Positions 45,172 to 53,629 of a DNA stretch of 64,000 nucleotides are shown in pieces. The stretch comes from Flavobacteriales bacterium (GTDB taxonomy: Bacteria; Bacteroidota; Bacteroidia; Flavobacteriales_F; PHOS-HE28). The translations under genes and the position numbers were made by a program. The stretch lies in the NCBI GenBank assembly GCA_016700415.1, contig CP065018.1, forward strand, positions 2,610,001-2,674,000. The letters are read 5' to 3'. Position 1 is the first letter of the stretch, and each line of letters opens with the position of its first letter. A model generated the notes under the pieces. That model was not told the DNA's origin and did no database searches. It worked only from the letters and a program-made list of their open reading frames with translations.

Positions 45172-45705
45172 TTATTCCTCCCTCTGTGGTCCCTGTGAGG
45201 ACCCTCCTTCCAGGTACAGATCAAACCCAGCACGCACCATCGCCCTATTGGCTGAATCCACCGCGATCGGATGCGCGTTCGGTGGATGCACCGGCACCGG
45301 GGTGGTCTGTTCCAGCCGCTCCAGTAGATCCGCCGTCTGTTCTTTGGTGAGCGCCTCGCAGATGTCATACATCCCTCCCGGGGCTTCCTCCAACAGGTCG
45401 TGTTTTTCCAAGATGTACCGCACGGCCGCGATAACCGCGGCGTTCGGCGGCACCACCATCAATGCGGTCAGTGCGCCGTGATCGAGGCGGAGCTTTGCGG
45501 CAAGCGGTATGGGTTCGCCCCCATTGGCCTCCTTCGCCGCTAGGAAGAGGATCTTCTCCTCCATCTTGATGTGCGTGAGCAGACCGACACGGAACGCATG
45601 GTAGGGTTCCTCTTGGATCGCCTTCGGGTCCTTGGATGCTTGGTCCAGCAGGTCCTCCAAGCGGCGGTGGTCCTGCGTGAAATAGGCGTGGATAGGCTTA
45701 TTCAT
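45172..45705 (-). CDS. Hemerythrin-like domain protein
   Basis: 177 residues from ATG 45705 (9 codons shorter than the longest frame). Helical bundle with His/Glu pattern: IHAYFTQDHRRLEDLLDQA, LLTHIKMEEKILFLAAKE, KLRLDHGALTALMV, ILEKHDLLEEAPGGMYDI. Hemerythrin-type proteins bind a di-iron centre and O2, or serve in NO/oxygen sensing and iron repair. TACCTTCA (minus, 45715-45722) precedes the start by 9 nt. Confidence 0.85.
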   Translation of the reverse strand: MNKPIHAYFTQDHRRLEDLLDQASKDPKAIQEEPYHAFRVGLLTHIKMEEKILFLAAKEANGGEPIPLAAKLRLDHGALTALMVVPPNAAVIAAVRYILEKHDLLEEAPGGMYDICEALTKEQTADLLERLEQTTPVPVHPPNAHPIAVDSANRAMVRAGFDLYLEGGSSQGPQREE

Positions 45706-45876
45706 TCGATGTGGTGAAGGTAGCGGATGCATGCGCTCGGGGTCCGTCGCGGACGTTGCGGTGGAAAACCACCATCACTTCCGGCACACCATCTGCGTCC
45801 ATCTGCGACATCTGCGGTTAACCGAAGAGGCACCTTCAGGAAATCCGTATTTCTCCGCGCCTCTGCGGCAACCTCC

Positions 45877-47256
45877 TTAGATCAGCGCCGGCCAAACACC
45901 CAGCACCAGCACCGCCACCGCGCACATGCTCACCACCAGCCAATTCAGCGGTGATACGGTGAAGCGCACCGGCTCTTCCGGCGTCACGAAGACTTCGCGC
46001 ACCACCATGATGTAGTAGTAAATGCCGAGCAGCGCCATGAGCACGCCGAAGAGCATCACCTTCAACCAGCCCGCGCCGATGGCGAGCAGGAAGACCTGGT
46101 ACTTCGCGATGAAGCCTGCGGTGAGCGGGATGCCCGCGAGTGAGAGGAACATCGCCAGTGCGCACAGCGCCAGCCACGGTTTTGCGGCGAAGAGGCCTTG
46201 GAAGATGCCGTTGTGCTCCGCGCCGTTGTTCGCGCGCTTTGCGATGGTGAAGAGGATGAAGAGGCCCGTGGTGGCCAGCGAATACGTGAAGGTGTAGTAG
46301 AGCAGCGTATGTCCCACCGCCGCGCCGTGACCGATCGCGTGACCGTGGTCCGTCAACAGGGCCAGCAGGAGGAAGCCGCTGTGGGCCACACTGCTGTAGG
46401 CCATCAGGCGCTTGAAGTTCGTTTGGCGCAGCGCGATCACGTTGCCCACTAACAAGGTGGCGATGGTGAGCAGCACCATGATCCGCGCCAGCGCATCCGG
46501 CATGCCGGTGATGTCGATGAAGCGGAAGAACGCGGCGAAGCCCGCCATTTTCACCACGGTGGACATGAAGATGGTGACCAGCGTGGGCGCGCCGTGGTAC
46601 ACGTCCGGCACCCAGAAGTGGAAGGGCACTGCGCCCACCTTGAACGCCAGGCCGACGACCACGAAGAAGAGGCCGAAATTCTGCACCATGTCGCCGTTGT
46701 CGGCCTTGGCCATGTGCTCGGCCAGCACGTCCATGTGGAAGGAGCCGGTGAGGCCGTAGAGCAGGGTGATGCCCATCAGCAGGAAGGCCGTGCTGAAGGA
46801 ACCCAGCAGGAAATACTTGAACGAGGCCTCGTTGCTGCGCAGGCTGTGCTTCTTGCCGCCGGCGAGGATGTATAGCGGGATGCTCAGGATCTCAATGCCC
46901 ACGAAGAGCATGAGCATGTTCGTGTAGGAGGTGAGGACAAAGCCGCCCACGAGCGAGAAGAGCATCAGCGCGTATTGCTCCGCCACGTGGTGCTCCTGGC
47001 GCGCATAGTAGTCGGAGCCGAAGAGGAAGATCAGCGCGGTGATCACCGCCATGCCGATGTTGAAGCCGATGCTGAAGCGGCTGAACTCCACCATGCCGCC
47101 GAGGAGCGCATGATCGATGTGGAAGCCGGTGGCGAAGAGCGCGATCGCGCCCACCAGCCCAAGGATGGCCACGGGCGCCAACCAGCTCTTCTTGCCGAAC
47201 AGGCCGAGGTACAGGACCAGCACGCCCAGCACGGAGATCAGGATCAGCGCGCTCAT
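45877..47256 (-). CDS. nuoN: NADH-quinone oxidoreductase subunit N
   Basis: 459 residues, about 14 helices of the antiporter-like family. Conserved parts: LFVGIEILSIPLYILAG, KYFLLGSFSTAFLLMGITLLYG, FKVGAVPFHFWVPDVYHGAPTLVTIFMSTVVKMAGFAAFFR and NFKRLMAYSSVAHSGFLLLAL (Lys of the proton path). Proton-pumping subunit of complex I in the inner membrane. It starts 1 bp after nuoM. Confidence 0.96.
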   Translation of the reverse strand: MSALILISVLGVLVLYLGLFGKKSWLAPVAILGLVGAIALFATGFHIDHALLGGMVEFSRFSIGFNIGMAVITALIFLFGSDYYARQEHHVAEQYALMLFSLVGGFVLTSYTNMLMLFVGIEILSIPLYILAGGKKHSLRSNEASFKYFLLGSFSTAFLLMGITLLYGLTGSFHMDVLAEHMAKADNGDMVQNFGLFFVVVGLAFKVGAVPFHFWVPDVYHGAPTLVTIFMSTVVKMAGFAAFFRFIDITGMPDALARIMVLLTIATLLVGNVIALRQTNFKRLMAYSSVAHSGFLLLALLTDHGHAIGHGAAVGHTLLYYTFTYSLATTGLFILFTIAKRANNGAEHNGIFQGLFAAKPWLALCALAMFLSLAGIPLTAGFIAKYQVFLLAIGAGWLKVMLFGVLMALLGIYYYIMVVREVFVTPEEPVRFTVSPLNWLVVSMCAVAVLVLGVWPALI

Positions 47257-47257
47257 C

Positions 47258-48703
47258 TCAAGGCAGGGAGGTGAAGGAGTTCAACACTTGCTGCACGGGG
47301 CCGTCCACCAAGTGCAGGATCACGTTCGGGAACACGCCGAGCAGCAGCGTGATGGCGATCAGCGGGACCAGGAAGAAGTGTTCCTCATCGTCCGCGTCGG
47401 TCACGTCGATCTCGCGGTCCGGGCCGAGCATCACGCGCTGGTACGCGTAGAGCATGTAGATGGCACCGAGCACGATCAGCACCACGCCCGCGAAGGCCGT
47501 CCAGTTGTTCCACTGCCACAGGCCGTTGTAGATCAGCCATTCGCCCACGAAGCTCTGCGTGAGCGGCAGCGCGATGGCGTTCGCGGTGACGAACATGAAG
47601 AGCAGTGCGAAACGCGGCATCCTCGTCTTCAGCCCGCCCATGCTGGAAAAGTCGGTGCTGCCGGTGCGTTGCGAAACGGCACCCACGATGTAGAAGAGGC
47701 AGATCATCAGCACGCCGTGCGCGAGCGTCTGGTACAGCGTGCCGCTGATGCCGTAAGCGTTCCAAGTGAAGAGCGCGGCGCACATCAGGCCGAAGTGGCT
47801 CATGGACGAATACGCGATCATGCGCTTGAGGTCGTTCTGGCGGAAGGCGATCACCGCGGCGTAGAGCGCGCCGAACAGGCTGAGGCCGATCACCACCGAG
47901 CTCCAGTGCTGCGCACCTTCCGGCACGATGGCGAAGAGGAAGACGATGATGCCGTAGAGGCCCATCTTGCCCATCACGGCGCTCAGCACCATCGTGCCCT
48001 GCGTGGGCGCCATGGTGTACGTCTCCGGCTGCCAGCTATGGAAAGGGAAGATCGGCATCTTGATCGCGAAGGCCAGGAACATCGTCCAGAAGAGCCACAC
48101 TTGTGTGTGCATCGGCAGGTGCAGGGCGGCCAGCGCGGTGAAGTCGGCGCTGTGCGGCGCCGGCGTCTGCAAGGTGACGTAGGCGATGGAGAAGAGCAGC
48201 GCCAACCCGCCGAGCAGCGTGTAGAGGAAGAAGCGGATGGTGATGGCGCGCTTGTGTTCGCCGCCCCAGAACATCAGCAGGAAGAAGATCGGGATCAGCG
48301 TGAGCTCGAAGAAGATGTAGAAGAGGAAAGCGTTCTGCGCGAGGAAGACGCCGAAGAGCGCGGACTGCGTGAAGAGCAGCAAGGCATTCACCAGGGCGGG
48401 ATCGCCCATGGGCTGCTTGTAACCGGTGCCGATGATGAAGGGGAAGAGCAGGCCGGTGAGGATCAGCATCAGCAGGCCGATACCGCCGTAGCCCAGCACG
48501 AAGCGCATGCCCCAAGCGGGCACCCAATCGTGCGAGATGCCCGTAACGGCAACGCCGGTCCACGTGTACCAGAGCCAGCCCACCAGCGCCAGTGACAGCA
48601 GCGTGGACACCAGCGCAATGCCGCGCGCCATCGCGGTGGGGCGGGCGAAGAGCAGCAACGTGCCGGCCAGCAGGGGGATGAGGATCAGCGCGAGGAGTTG
48701 CAT
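47258..48703 (-). CDS. nuoM: NADH-quinone oxidoreductase subunit M
   Basis: 481 residues, about 14 helices: FYIFFELTLIPIFFLLMFWGG (Glu of the channel), FAIKMPIFPFHSWQPETYTMAPTQGTMVLSAVMGKMG, DLKRMIAYSSMSHFGLMCAALF. Proton-pumping subunit of complex I. It follows nuoL by 1 bp. Confidence 0.96.
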   Translation of the reverse strand: MQLLALILIPLLAGTLLLFARPTAMARGIALVSTLLSLALVGWLWYTWTGVAVTGISHDWVPAWGMRFVLGYGGIGLLMLILTGLLFPFIIGTGYKQPMGDPALVNALLLFTQSALFGVFLAQNAFLFYIFFELTLIPIFFLLMFWGGEHKRAITIRFFLYTLLGGLALLFSIAYVTLQTPAPHSADFTALAALHLPMHTQVWLFWTMFLAFAIKMPIFPFHSWQPETYTMAPTQGTMVLSAVMGKMGLYGIIVFLFAIVPEGAQHWSSVVIGLSLFGALYAAVIAFRQNDLKRMIAYSSMSHFGLMCAALFTWNAYGISGTLYQTLAHGVLMICLFYIVGAVSQRTGSTDFSSMGGLKTRMPRFALLFMFVTANAIALPLTQSFVGEWLIYNGLWQWNNWTAFAGVVLIVLGAIYMLYAYQRVMLGPDREIDVTDADDEEHFFLVPLIAITLLLGVFPNVILHLVDGPVQQVLNSFTSLP

Positions 48704-48704
48704 G

Positions 48705-50621
48705 CTACACGCCGAATAAGGTGATGATCAAGAGAACGACCACGCCCACCATCATGCCGAAGAGGTAGAAGCTCGTGTTGCCGGTCTGCACTTTGCGCAG
48801 CCATTCGCCGAGGCCCAGCGCGGCCTTGCCGGTACCGACGGTGGCGGGCACGGCGATCTTCTCCTCGCCGATGCCGAAGAAGTGCCTGCTGATCCAGCTG
48901 TAAGGTTTCTCGAACAGCCAGGCGTAGAGTTCGTCCAGCATCCAGCGCTTCGCGATCAGGCGTTTCAAGAAAGGCATGTCGGCGGGCTCGCCGTCCAGCG
49001 TGGTCTTCTTGCCGAAGAGCGTCCACGTGTACCAGATGGTCAGCAGCACCAGCGACGTGCTCAGTGCCATCAGCATCCATTCCGTGCTGGCGGAAAGCTC
49101 CAAGCGCTCCATGCCGATGCCGTCAGCGGCGGTGGCGAGGAAGGTCTTCAGCCAGTCGTGGCCGCCAAAGATGTGCGGGATGTTCAGCGCTCCGCCGATC
49201 ACGCTCAGCACCGCCAGCACCATTAGCGGCACTGTCATCACCTTCGGGCTTTCATGCGGACCTGCCTGTCCGGCAGGCAGGTGTGCCGTGCCGCGGTAGG
49301 TGCCGAAGAAGGTGAGGAACAACAGGCGGAACATGTAGAACGCGGTGAGCATCGCGGCGAAAACGAGGACGCCGTATGCCAACGGACTTTCCGCGAACGT
49401 GCTCGCCAAAATGCCGTCCTTGCTGAAGAAGCCGCTCAACGGCGGGATGCCCGCGATGGCCACGGTGGCCACGAGGAAGGTCATGTACGTGGTCTTCGTC
49501 ACGCCCTTCAGCCCGCCCATCTTGCGGATGTCCTGCTCGCCGCCCAGCGCGTGGATCACGCTGCCCGCGCCCAAGAAGAGCAGCGCCTTGAAGAACGCGT
49601 GCGTGGTGACGTGGAACATGCCGGCACTGTACGCGCCCACGCCCAGCGCGGCGAACATGTAGCCCAACTGGCTCACGGTGGAATAGGCGAGCACCTTCTT
49701 GATGTCGTTCTGGAACAAGCCCACCGTGGCACCGAACAGCGCCGTGGCCACGCCCACCCACAGAATGATGTCTTGCGTGTAAGGTGCGAGTTGGAAAAGC
49801 ACCGAGCTGCGCACCACCAGGAAAATGCCGGCCGTCACCATGGTAGCGGCGTGGATCAGCGCGCTAACCGGCGTGGGACCGGCCATGGCATCGGGCAGCC
49901 AGGTGAGCAGCGGCAACTGCGCGCTTTTGCCGGTGGCACCGAGGAAGAGCAGCAGCGTAGCGGTAACGATCAGCGGATTGCCGGTGGCCATCATGCCGCC
50001 CTGCTTCATCACGTCCACATAGTTCAGCGTGCCGAACTGATAGAACATCAGCGCCATCGCCAGCACCATGCCGATGTCGCCGATACGGTTCATCACGAAG
50101 GCCTTCCGCCCCGCGTAGTTGAACTCAGGGGTGGTGTACCAGAAGCCGATCAGCAGGTAGCTGCACAGGCCCACGCCTTCCCAGCCGATGAAGGTGACCA
50201 GGAAGTTCGACCCCATCACCAGCAGCAGCATGCTGAAGCTGAAGAGGTTGAGCTGTGCGAAGAAGGTGGCCACGCGCGGATCGTCGTGCATGTAGCCGAT
50301 GGAGTAGATGTGGATCAGCGTGCCGATGCCGGTGACGATCAGCATCATCCACAGCGAGAGCGCATCGAGTTGGAAGGCGAAGGGAATGTCCATCGCGCCC
50401 ACGTGGATCCAGTTGAAGAGCGTGGTGATGTGCGTCGGCTCATCCGCGCCGCGATGCAGGAAGAGGATGGCGCTGACAACGAATGATAAGGCGATCAATG
50501 CCGTCCCGAGGATGCCCGCCGTGTTGCCCTTCAGCTTGCGGCGCATCGCACCGATCACCACCGCGCCGAGCAGCGGGAAGGCCGGGACCATCAGCACATG
50601 CAGATCCAGTGCGCTCACCAT
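48705..50621 (-). CDS. nuoL: NADH-quinone oxidoreductase subunit L
   Basis: 638 residues from ATG 50621, overlapping nuoK by 7 bp. FIGWEGVGLCSYLLIGFWY, GKSAQLPLLTWLPDAMAGPTPVSALIHAATMVTAGIFLVVRS and DIKKVLAYSTVSQLGYMFAALGVGA mark the antiporter core; the C-terminus carries the long lateral helix region. An in-frame palindromic repeat insertion encodes LPAGQAGPHE at about 49259-49287. Confidence 0.96.
   Translation of the reverse strand: MVSALDLHVLMVPAFPLLGAVVIGAMRRKLKGNTAGILGTALIALSFVVSAILFLHRGADEPTHITTLFNWIHVGAMDIPFAFQLDALSLWMMLIVTGIGTLIHIYSIGYMHDDPRVATFFAQLNLFSFSMLLLVMGSNFLVTFIGWEGVGLCSYLLIGFWYTTPEFNYAGRKAFVMNRIGDIGMVLAMALMFYQFGTLNYVDVMKQGGMMATGNPLIVTATLLLFLGATGKSAQLPLLTWLPDAMAGPTPVSALIHAATMVTAGIFLVVRSSVLFQLAPYTQDIILWVGVATALFGATVGLFQNDIKKVLAYSTVSQLGYMFAALGVGAYSAGMFHVTTHAFFKALLFLGAGSVIHALGGEQDIRKMGGLKGVTKTTYMTFLVATVAIAGIPPLSGFFSKDGILASTFAESPLAYGVLVFAAMLTAFYMFRLLFLTFFGTYRGTAHLPAGQAGPHESPKVMTVPLMVLAVLSVIGGALNIPHIFGGHDWLKTFLATAADGIGMERLELSASTEWMLMALSTSLVLLTIWYTWTLFGKKTTLDGEPADMPFLKRLIAKRWMLDELYAWLFEKPYSWISRHFFGIGEEKIAVPATVGTGKAALGLGEWLRKVQTGNTSFYLFGMMVGVVVLLIITLFGV
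49260..49282. repeat. Palindromic repeat inserted in frame in nuoL
   Basis: ACCTGCCTG (49260-49268) and CAGGCAGGT (49274-49282) with a 5-nt loop. It is translated on the minus strand as LPAGQAG within a loop before the C-terminal region. Confidence 0.7.
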
Positions 50622-50947
50622 TTCAGGCGGTTCAATTGGTTCATGTCCACGCCGTTGGTGTTGCGTTTCAGCAACACCAAAATAGCCAAGCCCACCGTGA
50701 CTTCCGCCGCGGCCACCAGCATGATGAAGAACACCATGATCTGTCCGCCGGGGTCGCTGTGGTAGGCGCTGAAGGCCACCAGCAGCAGGTTCACGCTGTT
50801 GAGCATCAGCTCCAGGCACATGATCACGATGATGATGTTCCGCCGCACCAAGGCCCCGACCATCCCGATGCTGAACAGCAGGAAGCTGAGGATCAGGTAG
50901 TGGTCCAGCGGCACCAAGCGGATGGCGGTCATCACGTTCTCCATCAT
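50615..50947 (-). CDS. nuoK: NADH-quinone oxidoreductase subunit K
   Basis: 110 residues, three helices: YLILSFLLFSIGMVGALVRRNIIIVIMCLELMLNSVNLLLVAF with the conserved Glu of the second helix, then MVFFIMLVAAAEVTVGLAILVLL with its conserved Glu. MrpC-like membrane subunit of complex I. It overlaps nuoJ by 4 bp and nuoL by 7 bp. Confidence 0.96.
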   Translation of the reverse strand: MMENVMTAIRLVPLDHYLILSFLLFSIGMVGALVRRNIIIVIMCLELMLNSVNLLLVAFSAYHSDPGGQIMVFFIMLVAAAEVTVGLAILVLLKRNTNGVDMNQLNRLKW

Positions 50948-51507
50948 GCGGCCTTCTCGTTAGGTCCTGCCTGCCGTAGGTCAGGCTCGCTGCTGGGCGG
51001 GCGGTTCACGTTGGAGGGGTCGTCCTTCTTGGCCAGCATCATCGCCCCGGCCATGGCCGAAAGGAAGAGGACGCTGCTCAGCTCGAAAGGCAGGAGGAAA
51101 TCCTGGAAGAGGGACATGCCGATGCGCTTCACCAGCCCGATGCCGGGGTCGAAGCCTTCGGGCACCGGCGTGCTCAGTCCGGAGCGCGTAGCCGCCAAAA
51201 GCACCAAGAAGAAGAGGCCGCCCGTCACCACCGCGAGGATCCGCGTCACCATCGGCTTGCGCACCTCCACGATCGTGTTCATGTTCAGCAGCATGATCAC
51301 AAAGAGCATCAGCACCAGGATGGCGCCGGTGTAGACGATCACATGCACCATGGCGAGGAACTGCGCGTTCAGCAGGATGTAGTGCGCCGCGATGCTCAGG
51401 AAACACACCACCAGCGCGATCACGCTATTGATCGGGCTTTTCGCCGACACCACCACCAACGCGGCAATGACCGAGATAGCAGCGAAGAAGTAGAAGAGGT
51501 ATAGCAT
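50944..51507 (-). CDS. nuoJ: NADH-quinone oxidoreductase subunit J
   Basis: 187 residues, five helices: YLFYFFAAISVIAALVVVSAKSPINSVIALVVCFLSIAAHYILLNAQFLAMVHVIVYTGAILVLMLFVIMLL is the family signature. The C-terminal tail includes EPDLRQAGPNE, encoded by a degenerate palindromic repeat (50966-50985). First nuo gene on this strand here; nuoA-I are not upstream, where a REP/RAYT region begins instead. Confidence 0.94.
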   Translation of the reverse strand: MLYLFYFFAAISVIAALVVVSAKSPINSVIALVVCFLSIAAHYILLNAQFLAMVHVIVYTGAILVLMLFVIMLLNMNTIVEVRKPMVTRILAVVTGGLFFLVLLAATRSGLSTPVPEGFDPGIGLVKRIGMSLFQDFLLPFELSSVLFLSAMAGAMMLAKKDDPSNVNRPPSSEPDLRQAGPNEKAA

Positions 51508-51829
51508 AGCGGCCCGGAAGGGGTTCCGATACGTATCGGACGGCGGCGAAAGTAAACGCTCCGTTTGGATTGGCGAGCATGGGTGGTGGTTAGTTGTTCG
51601 GAGGGGAGTGTTATGCCCTCACCCCGGCCCCCCGCTGCTGCGGGACTGGGAAGCTCTCCGAGGGAGAGGGGAGTTGATACCTACAGTGCTTATCGCCCAA
51701 TAACGGTCCGCCGGGCTCCAGCCCGGCAGCTAGCCAACCGGGCTCCAGCCCGGCCCAGCGCCTCATAACCAGATCCCGACCCATATCTTCGGAACTTACC
51801 GAGTTCCTTCAACTCCCACGAGCCGACAC
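51508..51829. promoter_or_regulatory. Divergent region between nuoJ and RAYT
   Basis: 322 bp. For nuoJ: TACTTTCG on the minus strand (51547-51554), then a perfect 16-bp palindrome TCCGATACGTATCGGA (51525-51540) between the box and the ATG, a candidate operator. Two REP-like palindromes lie at 51705-51754. For RAYT: TATCTTCG (51784-51791), 38 nt before its ATG. Confidence 0.5.
51705..51754. repeat. REP-like palindromes 1 and 2
   Basis: REP1 is GGTCC followed by GCCGGGCTCCAGCCCGGC (51705-51727); REP2 has only the CCGGGCTCCAGCCCGGC core (51738-51754). Both are upstream of RAYT. Confidence 0.85.
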
Positions 51830-52558
51830 ATGCCCACCGACAACGACAAAGACGATCCCAACAAGCAAGGCACCGGACGCTTAAAGGATGGTCTGGACGC
51901 AGCGGGAAAGCTGCGTCCAGGAGCGCACATCTGGTGGGACCGCGACTACCTCCCTCACGTGGAAAGCACGGACCTCGTCCAACATGTCTGTTTCCGCCTC
52001 GAGGACAGCCTCCCACGCCAGGTAGTGCAACAAATGGAAGCGGAGCTGATGAGCCTGCCGCCAAGCCTGCGCAGCCCCGAGCAAGAGAAGCGTGTGAACG
52101 CCTACCTCGACGCGGGCCATGGAAGCTGCATCCTGCGCGATCCGTTCATCGCGGAGCTGATCGATTCAACCCTGCTGCATTTCCACGGCGACCGCTACAC
52201 GCTCTATGCGTGGTGCATCATGCCCAACCATGTCCATGTGCTGTTCCAGCCGGAAGCGGGTTGGACGATGAGCAAGATCGTGGCGTCCTGGAAATCGTTC
52301 ACTGGCAGGAGGATCAGTGCGCATCGGAAAGAGCTGTTGGCATCAACGGCCGGGCTGGAGCCCGGCGGACCAAAATTGGGGGCGGCCGGCCCCGTGTGGC
52401 AGCGCGAATACTTTGACCGCTTCATGCGCGACAGCGCGCATTTTGCCAACACCGTCAACTACATCCACATGAACCCGGTAAAAGCTCGACTGGTACAAAA
52501 GCCGGAGGACTGGCCCTTCTCCTCCGCCTCAAAGAGCGACGATCCGCCCACCCCATAA
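51830..52558 (+). CDS. REP-associated tyrosine transposase (RAYT), with REP inside the gene
   Basis: 242 residues, Y1/IS200-like single-domain transposase. HUH motif YAWCIMPNHVHVLF with His134 and His136; catalytic Tyr211 in the family motif NTVNYIHMNPVKARL; VWQREYFDRFMRDSAHF between them. RAYTs are domesticated relatives of IS200/IS605 transposases thought to spread REP palindromes by single-strand transfer; they normally occur once per genome. Here a REP lies in frame inside the gene (52349-52371), translated AGLEPGGP, just before VWQREY. Start is ATG 51830. Confidence 0.93.
   Translation: MPTDNDKDDPNKQGTGRLKDGLDAAGKLRPGAHIWWDRDYLPHVESTDLVQHVCFRLEDSLPRQVVQQMEAELMSLPPSLRSPEQEKRVNAYLDAGHGSCILRDPFIAELIDSTLLHFHGDRYTLYAWCIMPNHVHVLFQPEAGWTMSKIVASWKSFTGRRISAHRKELLASTAGLEPGGPKLGAAGPVWQREYFDRFMRDSAHFANTVNYIHMNPVKARLVQKPEDWPFSSASKSDDPPTP
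52349..52371 (-). repeat. REP-like palindrome 3, inside the RAYT coding sequence
   Basis: GCCGGGCTGGAGCCCGGC followed by GGACC, the inverse orientation of REP1. It starts exactly on a codon boundary and keeps the frame. Confidence 0.88.
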
Positions 52559-52562
52559 CCCC

Positions 52563-52585
52563 GGTCCGCCGGGCTCCAGCCCGGC
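52563..52585 (+). repeat. REP-like palindrome 4, just after RAYT
   Basis: GGTCC then GCCGGGCTCCAGCCCGGC, identical to REP1, 5 bp after the RAYT stop. Confidence 0.88.
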
Positions 52586-52693
52586 CATGACCATAACCAT
52601 AACCTCCGGCCACGGCATTCCACCATCTGATCACCTGATCAAGCTCAACTTCCAGCCCACCACCCGCGGCTATCTTGCAGCACCATCCCATCC

Positions 52694-53506
52694 ATGAAGC
52701 ACATCTTCCATCCCACCGACCTTGGCCACGGTAGCACCACGGCCTTCCTGATCGCCCTGCGCCTCGCCGCCACGACCAAAAGCGCGCTCACCATCATGCA
52801 CGTGGACGGCACCGGTGAAGGTGAGTGGTCCGACCTGCCCGGCGTGCGCAAGACCTTGAGCCGCTGGGGCATGCTGAAGGATGAGCACGACCTCGAAGAG
52901 TTCGAGCAGATGGGCATCCGTGTGAACAAGCAGATGATGAAGGGCGATCGCCCGGTGAGCAATTGCTTGGACTACCTGAGCGAGCATCGGTCCGACCTCA
53001 TCGTGCTGGCCACCCACCAAGGCAGTGGCAACAACTGGCGCAAGCGCAAGGTGGCCGAGCCGCTCGCACGCGGTGCCGGCGAACCCACCCTCTTCGTCCC
53101 CGAGAACGCCAAGGGCTTGGTGGATGCCGACACCGGCAAGGTCAACCTGCGGAGCATCCTCGTGCCGGTAACGGTGGACCCCGACCCGCAGCGCGCCATC
53201 GACATGGCCGTAAGCACCGCGAAAGCGCTGGCGGACGGGCGCGTGCGCTTCAATTTTTTGCATGTAGGCGGGGAATACAAGGCACCCGTGGTCACCGTTC
53301 CGGAACATCCGAACTGGACCACCGAGCACATGCTCCGGCTGGGCGACCCCGTGGAAACCATTGTGAACGTGGCCGACGCGACCAGCGCGGACCTGGTGGT
53401 GATGTCCACCAAAGGCCACGATGGCTTCCTCGACATGCTCCGCGGGAGCAAGACCGAGCGCGTGTTGCGCGCGGTGCGTTGCCCCATAATGGCGGTGCCG
53501 ACGTAG
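52694..53506 (+). CDS. Universal stress protein, two UspA domains
   Basis: 270 residues. Domain 1 (1-135): MKHIFHPTDLGHGSTTAFLIALRLA, then DLIVLATHQGS and a degenerate nucleotide loop. Domain 2 (about 150-270): SILVPVTVDPDPQRAIDMAV, then ADLVVMSTKGHDGFLDMLRGSKTERVLRAVRCPIMAVP with the intact ATP-type loop. Tandem Usp proteins are cytoplasmic stress-response proteins. TATCTTGC (52671-52678) is a candidate -7 box 15 nt before the ATG. Confidence 0.92.
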   Translation: MKHIFHPTDLGHGSTTAFLIALRLAATTKSALTIMHVDGTGEGEWSDLPGVRKTLSRWGMLKDEHDLEEFEQMGIRVNKQMMKGDRPVSNCLDYLSEHRSDLIVLATHQGSGNNWRKRKVAEPLARGAGEPTLFVPENAKGLVDADTGKVNLRSILVPVTVDPDPQRAIDMAVSTAKALADGRVRFNFLHVGGEYKAPVVTVPEHPNWTTEHMLRLGDPVETIVNVADATSADLVVMSTKGHDGFLDMLRGSKTERVLRAVRCPIMAVPT

Positions 53507-53523
53507 GGCATCCCCCCAATTTC

Positions 53524-53602
53524 AGTCCGCCGGCCTCCAGCCTCCCCAATTTTGGTCCGCCGGGCCCGGCCCGGCAGATGCCCTATCGGGCTCCGGCCCG
53601 GC
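53524..53602. repeat. REP-like palindromes 5, 6 and 7
   Basis: Three degenerate copies in a row (53524-53545, 53554-53575, 53586-53602). They separate the universal stress gene from the LytTR regulator, whose 3' ends converge. Confidence 0.7.
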
Positions 53603-53629
53603 CCATAATGCCAAGCACGCTTGGCGCGC

